IMG/VR virus record: IMGVR_UViG_3300020167_000001
Location: 21,021 to 85,020 of that record
DNA from: a virus
Length of the DNA: 64,000 nucleotides
Strand: one strand, 5' to 3'
The notes beneath the pieces are model-generated. The model made no database searches and was not told where the DNA came from. It worked only from the letters and a program-made list of their open reading frames with translations. The translations under genes and the position numbers were made by a program. Shown here piece by piece: positions 8,048 through 16,827 of the stretch (position 1 is its first letter; each line of letters begins with the position of its first letter).

Positions 8048-8400
8048 GTGTAAGTCATGTATTATTAAAATCTAGAAGAACTGGAGCTATGCAATTTACG
8101 GAAGATTTATTTAAACAAACCTTATCAGATTTTCATAAACCGTATACTGAAAAAAGAGAGTTAGTTATTATGACTGGCCGCGGAGGTAGGGATATGCTTG
8201 ATGAAGCAATTCAAAAACAAAATGATTTAGACTTTGCTGATTTTTTAGCTTCTAAAACTTATATCTCCGAAGATGAAAAAACTCGCATTCATCAAATGAT
8301 TAATTCTACTCCTGATGATTATGAAGTAGCAAAAAGTATATTAACAAGCTTATCAGAAAAACATTTTTCTTATTATCACACAACTAAAAGATTAAAGTAA
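8044..8400 (+). CDS. Small protein, second of three related copies
   Basis: A 118-residue protein coupled on both sides by overlaps (ATGA at 8044, TAATG at 8400). The N-terminal part contains a Gly-rich patch TGRGGRD. The C-terminal part, DEKTRIHQMINSTPDDYEVA then KSILTSL, matches its neighbours' pattern of helix, MINS[PT] turn and helix. Function is unknown. Position just before packaging genes suggests a morphogenesis or packaging accessory. Confidence 0.6.
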   Translation: MSVSHVLLKSRRTGAMQFTEDLFKQTLSDFHKPYTEKRELVIMTGRGGRDMLDEAIQKQNDLDFADFLASKTYISEDEKTRIHQMINSTPDDYEVAKSILTSLSEKHFSYYHTTKRLK

Positions 8401-8690
8401 TGAGTACCACACGTAATGCAATATTTATGACTATGGCCGAACAAGCTCATTTAGCAAATGTTGCTTTAGACATGGAGAAGTTTATAATGTATGGTACTCC
8501 CGATACCCAGAAAAAAGAAGCTAAAAATGCTCTTAGAAAATTATTAACAGAAAAGAAAATAACATTTACAAAAGCTAAAAATATTTTAAACATGATTAAT
8601 TCTCCCTCTAAGGATAATTTAGATTTTGCACAAATACTTTTAGATACTTTATTAACTCAAAATGTAGCAGAATATGTCAGTAACATTTAA
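8400..8690 (+). CDS. Small protein, third of three related copies
   Basis: A 96-residue, largely helical protein. The C-terminal part KAKNILNMINSPSKDNLDFA and ILLDTLL repeats the pattern of the two preceding proteins. Its 3' end overlaps the start of the PD-(D/E)XK nuclease gene by 17 bases. Function is unknown. Confidence 0.6.
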   Translation: MSTTRNAIFMTMAEQAHLANVALDMEKFIMYGTPDTQKKEAKNALRKLLTEKKITFTKAKNILNMINSPSKDNLDFAQILLDTLLTQNVAEYVSNI

Positions 8691-9492
8691 ATCAGCCAAC
8701 CATAAATATGAAAGTCTTGATCCTGAAGAAAGGATTGACTGGATTAGTGTAACTAGTTTTGTAGCAATGTTCAAACAGAAGTTTGACCCTGTTAAGCAAT
8801 CAGTTAAATCTTCTACAAATCCAAGGTCTAAATGGTTTGGTATGGATCCTTTAGAAATTCAAGCTCATTGGGCTAATGAAACAGACAGAGCTATTACTGC
8901 AGGTTCTTGGTATCATGACCAAAGAGAAAGTGATTTAACTAGCATTGATACAATTCAAAGAGCTGGTAGAGAAATTCCTATTATCAAACCTATAATTAAT
9001 GATGGTGTAAAGCATGCTCCAGTACAAAGATTAACTGAAGGAATTTATCCTGAACATATGGTTTATCTTAAGTCTGCAGGTATCTGTGGCCAGTCAGATA
9101 GGGTTGAAGTTATTAAAGACACTGTTGATATTGTGGATTATAAAACTAACAAAGAAATTAAGATTGCAAGCTTTGTTAATTGGGAAGGTAAATCTCAAAA
9201 GATGGAAGGACCTTTATCACATGTTGATGATTGTAATTTTAATCACTATGCCTTACAGCTAAGTATTTATATGTATATTATATTAAAGCATAATCCAAGA
9301 TACAAAGCTGGTAAAATGTTTTTACATCATGTAGTTTTTGAAAAAGAGAGTGAAGACAAGTTCGGTAATCCTATTCTTAAAAGAGATACTAACGGTGAAG
9401 TAATTGTGAAAACTGTTATCCCTTATGAAGTACCTTATTTAAAAACTGAAGTTATTGCAATGATTAATTATTTACAAGATAAGAAAAAATGA
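8674..9492 (+). CDS. PD-(D/E)XK nuclease, RecB/Cas4-like
   Basis: A 272-residue protein with the motif order of RecB/Cas4-type PD-(D/E)XK nucleases: an early His in TAGSWYHDQRE (His81), GQSDRVE (Asp142), VDIVDYKTNK (Asp155-x-Lys157), and HYALQLSIYMYI with the conserved Gln and Tyr. These residues would hold one or two metal ions and cut DNA. It lies three genes upstream of the large terminase. A role in trimming replicated DNA before packaging is plausible, or a recombination role. Exonuclease versus endonuclease cannot be told from sequence. Confidence 0.8.
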   Translation: MSVTFKSANHKYESLDPEERIDWISVTSFVAMFKQKFDPVKQSVKSSTNPRSKWFGMDPLEIQAHWANETDRAITAGSWYHDQRESDLTSIDTIQRAGREIPIIKPIINDGVKHAPVQRLTEGIYPEHMVYLKSAGICGQSDRVEVIKDTVDIVDYKTNKEIKIASFVNWEGKSQKMEGPLSHVDDCNFNHYALQLSIYMYIILKHNPRYKAGKMFLHHVVFEKESEDKFGNPILKRDTNGEVIVKTVIPYEVPYLKTEVIAMINYLQDKKK

Positions 9493-9689
9493 GTGATGAA
9501 TATGAACACCGGTCATACTGGACTAAGCTAAATGAAAGATTAAATGAAGAACAAGAAGCTATTATGTCAGAACCAATATGTTTTCATGAAGATGAAAAAG
9601 GTAACTGTTTACAGAGTTTTAGATTTGTAATGATAGATTTTAGTAAAGATGATAAACCTTTTTGTGAAACTGTAAAAAATAAAAAATGA
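9489..9689 (+). CDS. Small acidic hypothetical protein
   Basis: A 66-residue protein, acidic in the N-terminal half, with CFHEDEKGNCLQSFRFVMIDF suggesting a small beta unit. It overlaps both neighbours (ATGA at 9489 and at 9686), which supports translation. It is not recognised. Confidence 0.55.
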   Translation: MSDEYEHRSYWTKLNERLNEEQEAIMSEPICFHEDEKGNCLQSFRFVMIDFSKDDKPFCETVKNKK

Positions 9690-10201
9690 TAAGAATATTT
9701 GATTTACAAAATGGGAAGATTATTCCTACTGAGCACTGTTATACTATAGGATATCTTAAAGATATTATGGATGAATATCCTGAAGATTATTTATCAGTAT
9801 ATGCATTTCTTTTCTACATGGTTTGTCCAAATGAAGACCTTAATCCTTATTTCAATATAGCAGAAGATGTAAAAGAAGAAACTATTATGAGAGATGTTCG
9901 CGGTAACTTTACAACTGAAGATCCTTTAGTTATTGTAGCATTAACTAACTTAACAGTTATGTTTACCACTCCAACATCAAGGGCTTACAAGGGTATAAAA
10001 ATTGCCTTAGATAACATGGGTCAAGTGATGGCTGAAACTAAACCTACATTTGGTAGAGATGGTTCAGCTACAGCTCTATTAAGAATTGCTGAGAAGTTTG
10101 ACTCCGTACGACAATCTTACAAAGGAGTATACAAAGATTTACAAGATGAACAATCAACTAGAACAAGAGGTGGAGGCTCTTTAGCTTATGATCAACAATG
10201 A
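9686..10201 (+). CDS. Conserved-looking protein upstream of terminase
   Basis: A 171-residue protein without a recognised domain. Residues 40-60 are hydrophobic and aromatic (YLSVYAFLFYMVCPNEDLNPYFN). The central region is helical (SRAYKGIKIALDNMGQVM), and the C-terminus is Arg- and Gly-containing. It is two genes upstream of TerL, where many phages place the small terminase subunit, but no helix-turn-helix is obvious, so that role is only a possibility. The overlaps with its neighbours indicate coupled translation. Confidence 0.6.
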   Translation: MIRIFDLQNGKIIPTEHCYTIGYLKDIMDEYPEDYLSVYAFLFYMVCPNEDLNPYFNIAEDVKEETIMRDVRGNFTTEDPLVIVALTNLTVMFTTPTSRAYKGIKIALDNMGQVMAETKPTFGRDGSATALLRIAEKFDSVRQSYKGVYKDLQDEQSTRTRGGGSLAYDQQ

Positions 10202-10412
10202 TGAGTTACATAGTTGGTTATTTCACTATAACCCTTATAAAAAAGAATGGTGTGCTTTTAAAAGAGACCAGCTTAATGATTATTTTAATGGCACTTTAAA
10301 AGATGCTATTATTTCAAAAAATCACCGTATCTTAGTGACAGCTATTACAAAAGCTAATGGTGATACAGATAAGATAAAGCTTTTACTAAGAATTAAAAAA
10401 TTAAATGGATAG
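10188..10412 (+). CDS. Small basic protein abutting terminase
   Basis: A 74-residue protein with aromatic residues at the N-terminus (LHSWLFHYNPYKKEWCAF) and a basic helical C-terminus. It overlaps the upstream gene by 14 bases and the TerL start by 8 bases, so it is probably translated together with TerL. It could be a packaging adaptor; no family is recognised. Confidence 0.55.
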   Translation: MINNDELHSWLFHYNPYKKEWCAFKRDQLNDYFNGTLKDAIISKNHRILVTAITKANGDTDKIKLLLRIKKLNG

Positions 10413-12606
10413 TTTCTTTTTCACAGACATACCTACATGGGAAAATGGTGTTTGGACTACTACTAGTTTTAGTACTCAGGAAGACTTTGCTCTTTTTATT
10501 AAAACACTATTTCTAGAACCAGGTAAGTATGAGTTTGATGAGACTTCTTTTATTTTTGCTAAAGAAGCCAAGAAGTATCAGAAAGATAAGTTCTATTGTG
10601 AAGCTGCAGTAAAAAGTAGAGACTACATTGAATATTGGGATTCCCAAAAAATGAGATGTAGAAAAGGAGCTTTTTACAAGAACAAAGGGAAGACCTGGTT
10701 TCTCACTAGGGAATACTACATGTGGTTGAACTTCCTACCGATCAATGATAAGGAGAAAAAGAAATTTGATTTCCCTTCTGTAAGGGATGCTCAATATCAC
10801 ATGGCCCTATATGAATTTCTGGCTGAGTTAAATTACATGCATTGTGCTATCTTAAAGAAACGTCAGATAGCTTCCTCATATTATCATGCCGCCAAGATGA
10901 TTAATTTAATCTGGTTCGAAGAAACTCCTATTCTTAAAATTGGAGCTTCTTTGAAAGGGTATGTTCTTGATACTTGGAAATTCTTAGCTGAATATAAAAA
11001 CTTCTTAGATTTAAACACTGCTTGGTACCGTGATATGAATCCTGGAAAACCTTTGGATTGGATGCAGCAAATTGAAACAACCATTCAAGGAAGTAACCGA
11101 AAGACAATGGCTGGTTTGAAGGGGGTTCTAAAAGGAACATCTTTTGAGAAAGATCCAACTGCCGGTGTTGGTGGACCTTGTACTTTCTTCTTTCATGAAG
11201 AGGGTGGAATTGCTCCACATGCCGACAAAACTTTAGGTTATATGAAGCCTGCATTAAAGTCAGGTTTGATTACTACCGGAGTATTTGCTATTGCAGGTTC
11301 TGTGGGTGACTTGAGTCAGTGTGACCCTTTAAGGAAGATGATTCTTCATCCAGAGGCTAATGATATTTATCCTGTTGAGTCTAACTTACTGGATGCTAAA
11401 GGTACTTTTGGTAAATCAGGATTATTTATTCCTGAGCAATGGTCTATGCCGCCATGTGTAGATGAGTTCGGTAACTCCAAGGTTGAAGAAGCTTTGAAAA
11501 TGCTAGATGTTTATTTTATACAAAAGAAAAAAGATTTAAGTCCTGAAGATTACCAGTTAGAATTGTCTCAGCATCCGCGTAATATTGAAGAGGCTTTTGC
11601 TACAAGAACTGTATCTTTATTTCCAAGTCATTTAGTGGCTGCTCAAAAAAGAAGAATTGAAGAAAAAGAATATGTTACTGAATTTATTGAATTGAGTAAA
11701 AATGCTGATGGTAGTTTCAATGTTGATAAGAGTAATAAGATTCCGGTGATGGAATTCCCTGTAACAAAAGCAACTGAAGATAAAACAGGAGTTATTGTTA
11801 TGCATGAAAAACCAATACCTGGTGCCGCCTGGGGAACTTATTATGCTTCTATTGACCCGGTTTCTCAAGGTAAAACTACAACTTCAGAATCCTTATGTTC
11901 TATTTACATTTACAAGATTCCCGTAGAAGTAACCAAGGATAACGGAATAGAAGTTACAACTCATATTGAACAAGACAAGATTGTAGCTCACTGGTGTGGT
12001 CGTTTTGATGATATCAACAAAACACATGAAAGATTAGAGCACATGATTGAGTGGTATAATGCATGGACATTAGTAGAAAGTAACGTGCCCGGCTTTATCA
12101 CTCACATGATCAAGAAGAGAAAACAAAAGTATCTGGTTCCTAAAGAACAGATTACTTTTAGAAAAGATATCGAGTATGTACAATCCAACTTCCAAGAATA
12201 TGGATGGAGAAACACAGGTACTTTATTCAGAGCTCATATTCTTCCTTACTTAATCGATTATTGTAAAGAAGAGTTGGATACTCAAACTGATGATACAGGT
12301 AAGATTTACAAAACCATTTATGGGATTGAACGTATACCTGATATCATGGCTATGAAAGAGATGCAGGAGTACAGAGATGGACTCAATGTGGATAGGTTAA
12401 TTGCTTTAGGAGCACTGATTGCCTTTGCTAAAGTTCAAGAAGCCAACCGTGGTATTAAGAAGAGATTTGAGAAAACAGATAAAAAAAGCTTGGAAAAGTC
12501 AGAAAATTTGTATAAATTGAATAACAGTCCGTTTAGACATATGGGGAATACAGGAGGAAATTTTGGCCAAAAACCACCAAGAAATCCATTTAAAAATTTA
12601 AGATAA
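10405..12606 (+). CDS. terL: Terminase large subunit (packaging ATPase-nuclease)
   Basis: A 733-residue protein with the layout of phage large terminases. The N-terminal ATPase has a degenerate P-loop region KKRQIASSYYHA (about residues 151-162, Arg153), and a Walker B strand TFFFHEEGG with Glu265/Glu266. The C-terminal RNase H-like nuclease begins at YYASIDPVSQGKT (Asp484), with further acidic positions in LVESNVPG and in ERIPDIMAMKEM. It pumps DNA into the prohead through the portal and cuts concatemers. It is followed 5 bases later by the portal gene. A P-loop lacking the classic GKT agrees with crAss-like terminases as I recall them. Confidence 0.9.
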   Translation: MDSFFFTDIPTWENGVWTTTSFSTQEDFALFIKTLFLEPGKYEFDETSFIFAKEAKKYQKDKFYCEAAVKSRDYIEYWDSQKMRCRKGAFYKNKGKTWFLTREYYMWLNFLPINDKEKKKFDFPSVRDAQYHMALYEFLAELNYMHCAILKKRQIASSYYHAAKMINLIWFEETPILKIGASLKGYVLDTWKFLAEYKNFLDLNTAWYRDMNPGKPLDWMQQIETTIQGSNRKTMAGLKGVLKGTSFEKDPTAGVGGPCTFFFHEEGGIAPHADKTLGYMKPALKSGLITTGVFAIAGSVGDLSQCDPLRKMILHPEANDIYPVESNLLDAKGTFGKSGLFIPEQWSMPPCVDEFGNSKVEEALKMLDVYFIQKKKDLSPEDYQLELSQHPRNIEEAFATRTVSLFPSHLVAAQKRRIEEKEYVTEFIELSKNADGSFNVDKSNKIPVMEFPVTKATEDKTGVIVMHEKPIPGAAWGTYYASIDPVSQGKTTTSESLCSIYIYKIPVEVTKDNGIEVTTHIEQDKIVAHWCGRFDDINKTHERLEHMIEWYNAWTLVESNVPGFITHMIKKRKQKYLVPKEQITFRKDIEYVQSNFQEYGWRNTGTLFRAHILPYLIDYCKEELDTQTDDTGKIYKTIYGIERIPDIMAMKEMQEYRDGLNVDRLIALGALIAFAKVQEANRGIKKRFEKTDKKSLEKSENLYKLNNSPFRHMGNTGGNFGQKPPRNPFKNLR

Positions 12607-12611
12607 AAGAT

Positions 12612-15392
12612 ATGCAAGTATTAAATGCAATGCAGTTAAAGAGTGGTAAGAAAGCCGATTATAATAGAATGGGTTCTATTACTCAGCCACTTCAATTTTT
12701 ACCTAAAAGTGAGAAAGATCCTGAATGGACTGCCTGGAATATGGACTGGTTAGAATGGAATGGTCTTAAGCAATTAAGAAAAAATGCTAAAAGGTTAATG
12801 AAGAATTACAAATTAGCTAAAGGCACCATTGACAGAACTGACTATGTGAATGAGCCAGATAATGAAATGAGAGAAATTGTAGATACATTAGCTCAAGAAG
12901 ACTTCAGTGCTTTAGAGTTAAAGTTCTACCCGATAGTTCCCAATGTTATTAATGTGATGGTATCTGAGTTTGCTAAACGTAATACTAAAATTACATTTAA
13001 TGCTGTTGATGATTATTCTTATAATGATCAATTAGAGCAAAAAAGAATGCAAGTTCAGGATGTTTTATTCCAACAAGCTTCTCAAGATATTCTTGCTAAG
13101 ATGTTAGATGCCGGTCTAGATCCTGAAGACCCTGAAGTACAACAACAATTACAACAACAAACTGCACCCGAGAACTTAAAAACTTTACCCGAAATCCAAG
13201 GATTCTTTGATAAAAGTTATAGAGGAATGTGTGAGCAATGGGCTGTTCATCAACATAAAATTGATGAGGAAAGATTCAAGATGGATGAACTTGAGGAAAG
13301 AGCCTTCAGAGATATGCTTATTACAGACCGTGAGTTCTGGCACATGAAGATGAATGAGGATGACTATGATGTTGAATTATGGAATCCGGTAACTACTTTT
13401 TATCACAAGTCTCCTGAAGTACGTTATGTATCTCAAGGTAACTGGGTAGGTAAAGTTGAGATGTTAACAATCTCTGATGTTATTGATAAATACGGTTACT
13501 TGATGACTCAAGAACAGTTAGAATCTATTGAGGCTATTTATCCGGTAAGATCTGCAGGTTACCCTTTACAAGGTTACCAAAATGATGGTTCTTACTATGA
13601 TGCTACTAAATCTCATGATTGGAATGTCAACATGCCTTCTTTAGCTTATAGACAATACATGTCTATGTATGCTAATGGTGGTGGTATGATCGGAGATGGT
13701 GGTGGAGATATCATGCAGTGGATTATGGGAGAAAATGAAGATTATGCTCCTATGGGTGCCGCTTTTTTATTGAGAGCTACTACAGCTTACTGGAAGTCTC
13801 AACGTAAGGTTGGACATTTAGTTAAGATTACTGAAGAGGGTCAAACTATTACAGATATTGTAACTGAAGATTACAAGATTACGGACAAACCTTTGTACGA
13901 TACAACCTTACTTAAAAATAAAGGTAAAGATAACTTATTATTTGGAGAGCACATTGATTGGATTTGGATTAACCAGGTATATGGTGGTGTTAAAATTGGA
14001 CCTAATCAACCTTCTTTCTGGGGAATGAATAATCCTGGTGGTATTAACCCGATGTATTTAGGTATTGACCAAAATAGAATTGGGCCATTGAAATACCAAT
14101 TAAAAGGTGACAAGACTCTCTACGGCTGTAAACTTCCTGTAGAAGGAGCTATTTTCAATGACCGAAATACCAGATCAACTTCTATGGTTGATTTAATGAA
14201 GCCTTTTCAAATTGGCTACAACCTTGTTAACAACCAAATTGCTGATATCCTAGTAGACGAGTTAGGCACCGTGATCATGTTAGATCAAAATGCTTTACCT
14301 CAACACTCATTAGGAGAAGACTGGGGTAAGAATAACTTAGCTAAGGCTTATGTAGCAATGAAGAATTTCCAAATGCTCCCTTTAGATACAGCAATATCTA
14401 ATACAGAGAATCCTTTGAACTTCCAACATTTCCAAGTAATGAACCTGGAGCAAACTCAAAGAATGCTTTCTAGGATTCAAATGGCTAACTATTTCAAACA
14501 ACAATGCTTTGAAGTAATCGGTATTACTCCTCAGAGATTAGGTCAACAAATTGGTCAAACAGATACAGCTACAGGAGTAGAGCAAGCAATTGCAGGCTCA
14601 TATGCTCAAACTGAAACTTACTTTATTCAACACTGTGATTATTTGATGCCGCGTGTGCACCAGATGAGAACTGATGTGGCCCAATATTACCAATCAAGAA
14701 AACCATCTGTTAGACTACAGTATATGACTTCAGCTGATGAAAAGGTTAACTTTGAAATGAACGGTACAGATTTGCTATTAAGAGATATCAATGTGTTTGC
14801 TACAACTAAAGCAAATCAAAGAAATATCCTTGAGCAAATGAAAAAATTAGCTGCTACTAATAATACAGCCGGTGCTTCTATTTATGATTTAGGTAACTTG
14901 ATGCAGGCTGAATCTTTAGGTGAGCTTACTACTACTATGAAAGCCATAGAGAAAAAAGTTGATGCTAAAGAACAAGCTGAACGTGAGTCTGCTGAAAATA
15001 TGAAACAGCAAGAAATTGAAGCTGCTATTAAAGAAAAACAAATGCAGCTTGATCATGATATGTCTGAGGCTGAGAAGAACCGTAGAAAAGATATCCTCAT
15101 TGCTGAAATAAAATCTGCAGGTTATGGAGCTATGCAAGATATTAATGCTAATAAACAATCTGATTATCTTGATGCATTAGGAGAAATCCAAAAGTCAGAA
15201 CAGTTTCAAGAAAGTATGAATCTTCAAACTAATAAAGAAGCTTCTCAAACAGCCAATAACCGTGAGAGAGCCCAAATAGAAAGAGAGAAAATGAACACTT
15301 CTATGCAAATGAAACAGATGGATTTACAGATTGCCAGAGAAAATAAAAACAAATTTGATAGTAAAGCTAAAGCTGATAAAAAGAAGAAATAA
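12612..15392 (+). CDS. Portal protein
   Basis: A 926-residue protein directly behind TerL. It is longer than most podovirus portals, as expected for crAss-like phages. Portal-type features include the N-terminal wing and clip region, the segment IGITPQRLGQQIGQTDTATG around two thirds along (near the stem/crown transition), and a long Glu/Lys/Gln-rich helical C-terminus (residues ~770-926) that would form the barrel or a scaffold contact. It forms the dodecameric ring through which DNA enters and leaves. The identification rests on gene order and on resemblance to crAss-like portals. Confidence 0.88.
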   Translation: MQVLNAMQLKSGKKADYNRMGSITQPLQFLPKSEKDPEWTAWNMDWLEWNGLKQLRKNAKRLMKNYKLAKGTIDRTDYVNEPDNEMREIVDTLAQEDFSALELKFYPIVPNVINVMVSEFAKRNTKITFNAVDDYSYNDQLEQKRMQVQDVLFQQASQDILAKMLDAGLDPEDPEVQQQLQQQTAPENLKTLPEIQGFFDKSYRGMCEQWAVHQHKIDEERFKMDELEERAFRDMLITDREFWHMKMNEDDYDVELWNPVTTFYHKSPEVRYVSQGNWVGKVEMLTISDVIDKYGYLMTQEQLESIEAIYPVRSAGYPLQGYQNDGSYYDATKSHDWNVNMPSLAYRQYMSMYANGGGMIGDGGGDIMQWIMGENEDYAPMGAAFLLRATTAYWKSQRKVGHLVKITEEGQTITDIVTEDYKITDKPLYDTTLLKNKGKDNLLFGEHIDWIWINQVYGGVKIGPNQPSFWGMNNPGGINPMYLGIDQNRIGPLKYQLKGDKTLYGCKLPVEGAIFNDRNTRSTSMVDLMKPFQIGYNLVNNQIADILVDELGTVIMLDQNALPQHSLGEDWGKNNLAKAYVAMKNFQMLPLDTAISNTENPLNFQHFQVMNLEQTQRMLSRIQMANYFKQQCFEVIGITPQRLGQQIGQTDTATGVEQAIAGSYAQTETYFIQHCDYLMPRVHQMRTDVAQYYQSRKPSVRLQYMTSADEKVNFEMNGTDLLLRDINVFATTKANQRNILEQMKKLAATNNTAGASIYDLGNLMQAESLGELTTTMKAIEKKVDAKEQAERESAENMKQQEIEAAIKEKQMQLDHDMSEAEKNRRKDILIAEIKSAGYGAMQDINANKQSDYLDALGEIQKSEQFQESMNLQTNKEASQTANNRERAQIEREKMNTSMQMKQMDLQIARENKNKFDSKAKADKKKK

Positions 15393-15464
15393 CCTTTAGC
15401 CATATACTGCAAAATATTTTTATGGAGACCTTAAAAAAATATCAAGTTTTAAAGTTTATATCTG

Positions 15465-15472
15465 TAAATTTG
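15465..15472 (+). promoter_or_regulatory. Weak promoter-like -7 element before the scaffold gene
   Basis: TAAATTTG fits TAnnTTTG but no TTG lies 20 bases upstream. The sequence before it (15445-15460, with AAAGTTTATAT) resembles that before the 6457 element. The gap is 113 bases, so a promoter here would be reasonable. Confidence 0.3.
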
Positions 15473-15493
15473 TGTATATTAATATAGTCAATT

Positions 15494-15502
15494 AAACCAA
15501 CA
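15494..15502 (+). promoter_or_regulatory. AAACCAACA start-proximal leader motif
   Basis: The nonamer sits 3 bases before the ATG of the scaffold-like gene at 15506. Confidence 0.35.
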
Positions 15503-15505
15503 AAT

Positions 15506-16783
15506 ATGATAAACGAAACAAAAACAACTGTAGAGGAAACTGATATTGATATTGATGCTTTATTAGGTACTCCAGGAGCTGACAATGTTATGACTCCTGC
15601 AAATACAGACACAGAAAAAAAACCTAGTCTTTTCAGTAGAGAAGGCAAGATGGATTTAACGTTCATTGACAAACCTGATGACAAAAAAGATGCTTCCTCA
15701 CAGCAAGCAGCTTCAACTGAAGGAGCTGACAACCCGGCTGGAACAGATAAAAAACCAGAAACTGTTACAAAAGATGAATTCGAAAACATCATCAATTCAA
15801 CTGAAGCCTCTACAGAAACTGAAGAAGCTACTAAAAAATCTGGTAGAGCTGGTGGCTTGGTGGAATTAACTACCAAGTTAATTGAAAAAGGCTTATTAGT
15901 TCCTTTCGAAGGTGAAGAAGATGTTTCCAAATATACTCTTAAAGACTTTGAAGATCTTTTTGAGATGAACAATAAACAAAAGGATGATAAAGCTAAAGAA
16001 GAAGTTTCTACTTCTTTCTTTAAAGGTTTACCTGAAGAATTACAAGTAGCTGCACATTATGTAGCTAATGGTGGAACAGACCTTAAAAATCTTTTCCGTT
16101 CTTTAGCAGCTTCTGAAGAAATCAAAGCTTTAGATGTTACTGATGAAGATTCTCAAGAGCAAATTGTAAGAAGTTACATGCATGCTAAAAAAGTAGGTAC
16201 AGCTGAAGAAATTGAAGCTGAGATTGAAGACCTTCGCGATAGAGGAAAGTTAGAAGCAAAAGCTTTACAATACAAACCTAAATTGGACTTAATGCAAGAA
16301 GAAATTATTGCAAGACAAGTTCAAGATCAAGAAAAAATCCGAAAACAACATATGGAACAAGCTCGTGCTTACTCAGATAATATCTACAAAGCTCTTGAAC
16401 CTGGTGAATTAAACGGATTAAAACTTGATAAAAAAACCCAAAGTGAATTATACGGAGGATTGACTCAAGCCAATTACCCATCTATGTCTGGCCGTCCTAC
16501 AAATCTTTTAGGACATTTGTTAGAAAAATACCAATACCAAGAACCAAATCATGCCTTAATCAGTGAAGCCTTATGGTTATTAAAAGACCCTGAAGGTTAC
16601 CGATTAAAAGTTAGAGAAGGTGGTAAAAAAGATTCAGATACTGAAACTGCTAGAAAGTTAAAAACAGAACAAGCTAATAAAACGGCTTCTTCTACCGCGA
16701 CTGATGAATCTGATAATAAAAACAAGAAGACAGTAGGAGTACAAAGACCATCAGGAAATAATTTTTTCAAAAGATCATTTTAA
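15506..16783 (+). CDS. Probable head scaffold protein
   Basis: A 425-residue acidic, low-complexity protein between portal and major capsid protein, the usual place for scaffold. The first 130 residues are Thr/Asp/Glu-rich and likely disordered. The middle has long helices (for example EEIEAEIEDLRDRGKLEAKA), and the C-terminus is Lys- and Ser-rich and ends in NNFFKRSF, a plausible capsid-binding tail. It would guide capsid assembly and then leave or be cleaved. No protease domain is seen in it. The function is inferred from position and composition. Confidence 0.65.
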   Translation: MINETKTTVEETDIDIDALLGTPGADNVMTPANTDTEKKPSLFSREGKMDLTFIDKPDDKKDASSQQAASTEGADNPAGTDKKPETVTKDEFENIINSTEASTETEEATKKSGRAGGLVELTTKLIEKGLLVPFEGEEDVSKYTLKDFEDLFEMNNKQKDDKAKEEVSTSFFKGLPEELQVAAHYVANGGTDLKNLFRSLAASEEIKALDVTDEDSQEQIVRSYMHAKKVGTAEEIEAEIEDLRDRGKLEAKALQYKPKLDLMQEEIIARQVQDQEKIRKQHMEQARAYSDNIYKALEPGELNGLKLDKKTQSELYGGLTQANYPSMSGRPTNLLGHLLEKYQYQEPNHALISEALWLLKDPEGYRLKVREGGKKDSDTETARKLKTEQANKTASSTATDESDNKNKKTVGVQRPSGNNFFKRSF

Positions 16784-16827
16784 AAAACAAATAAATAAAT
16801 ATAAACTAAAAACCCAAAACAAACACA

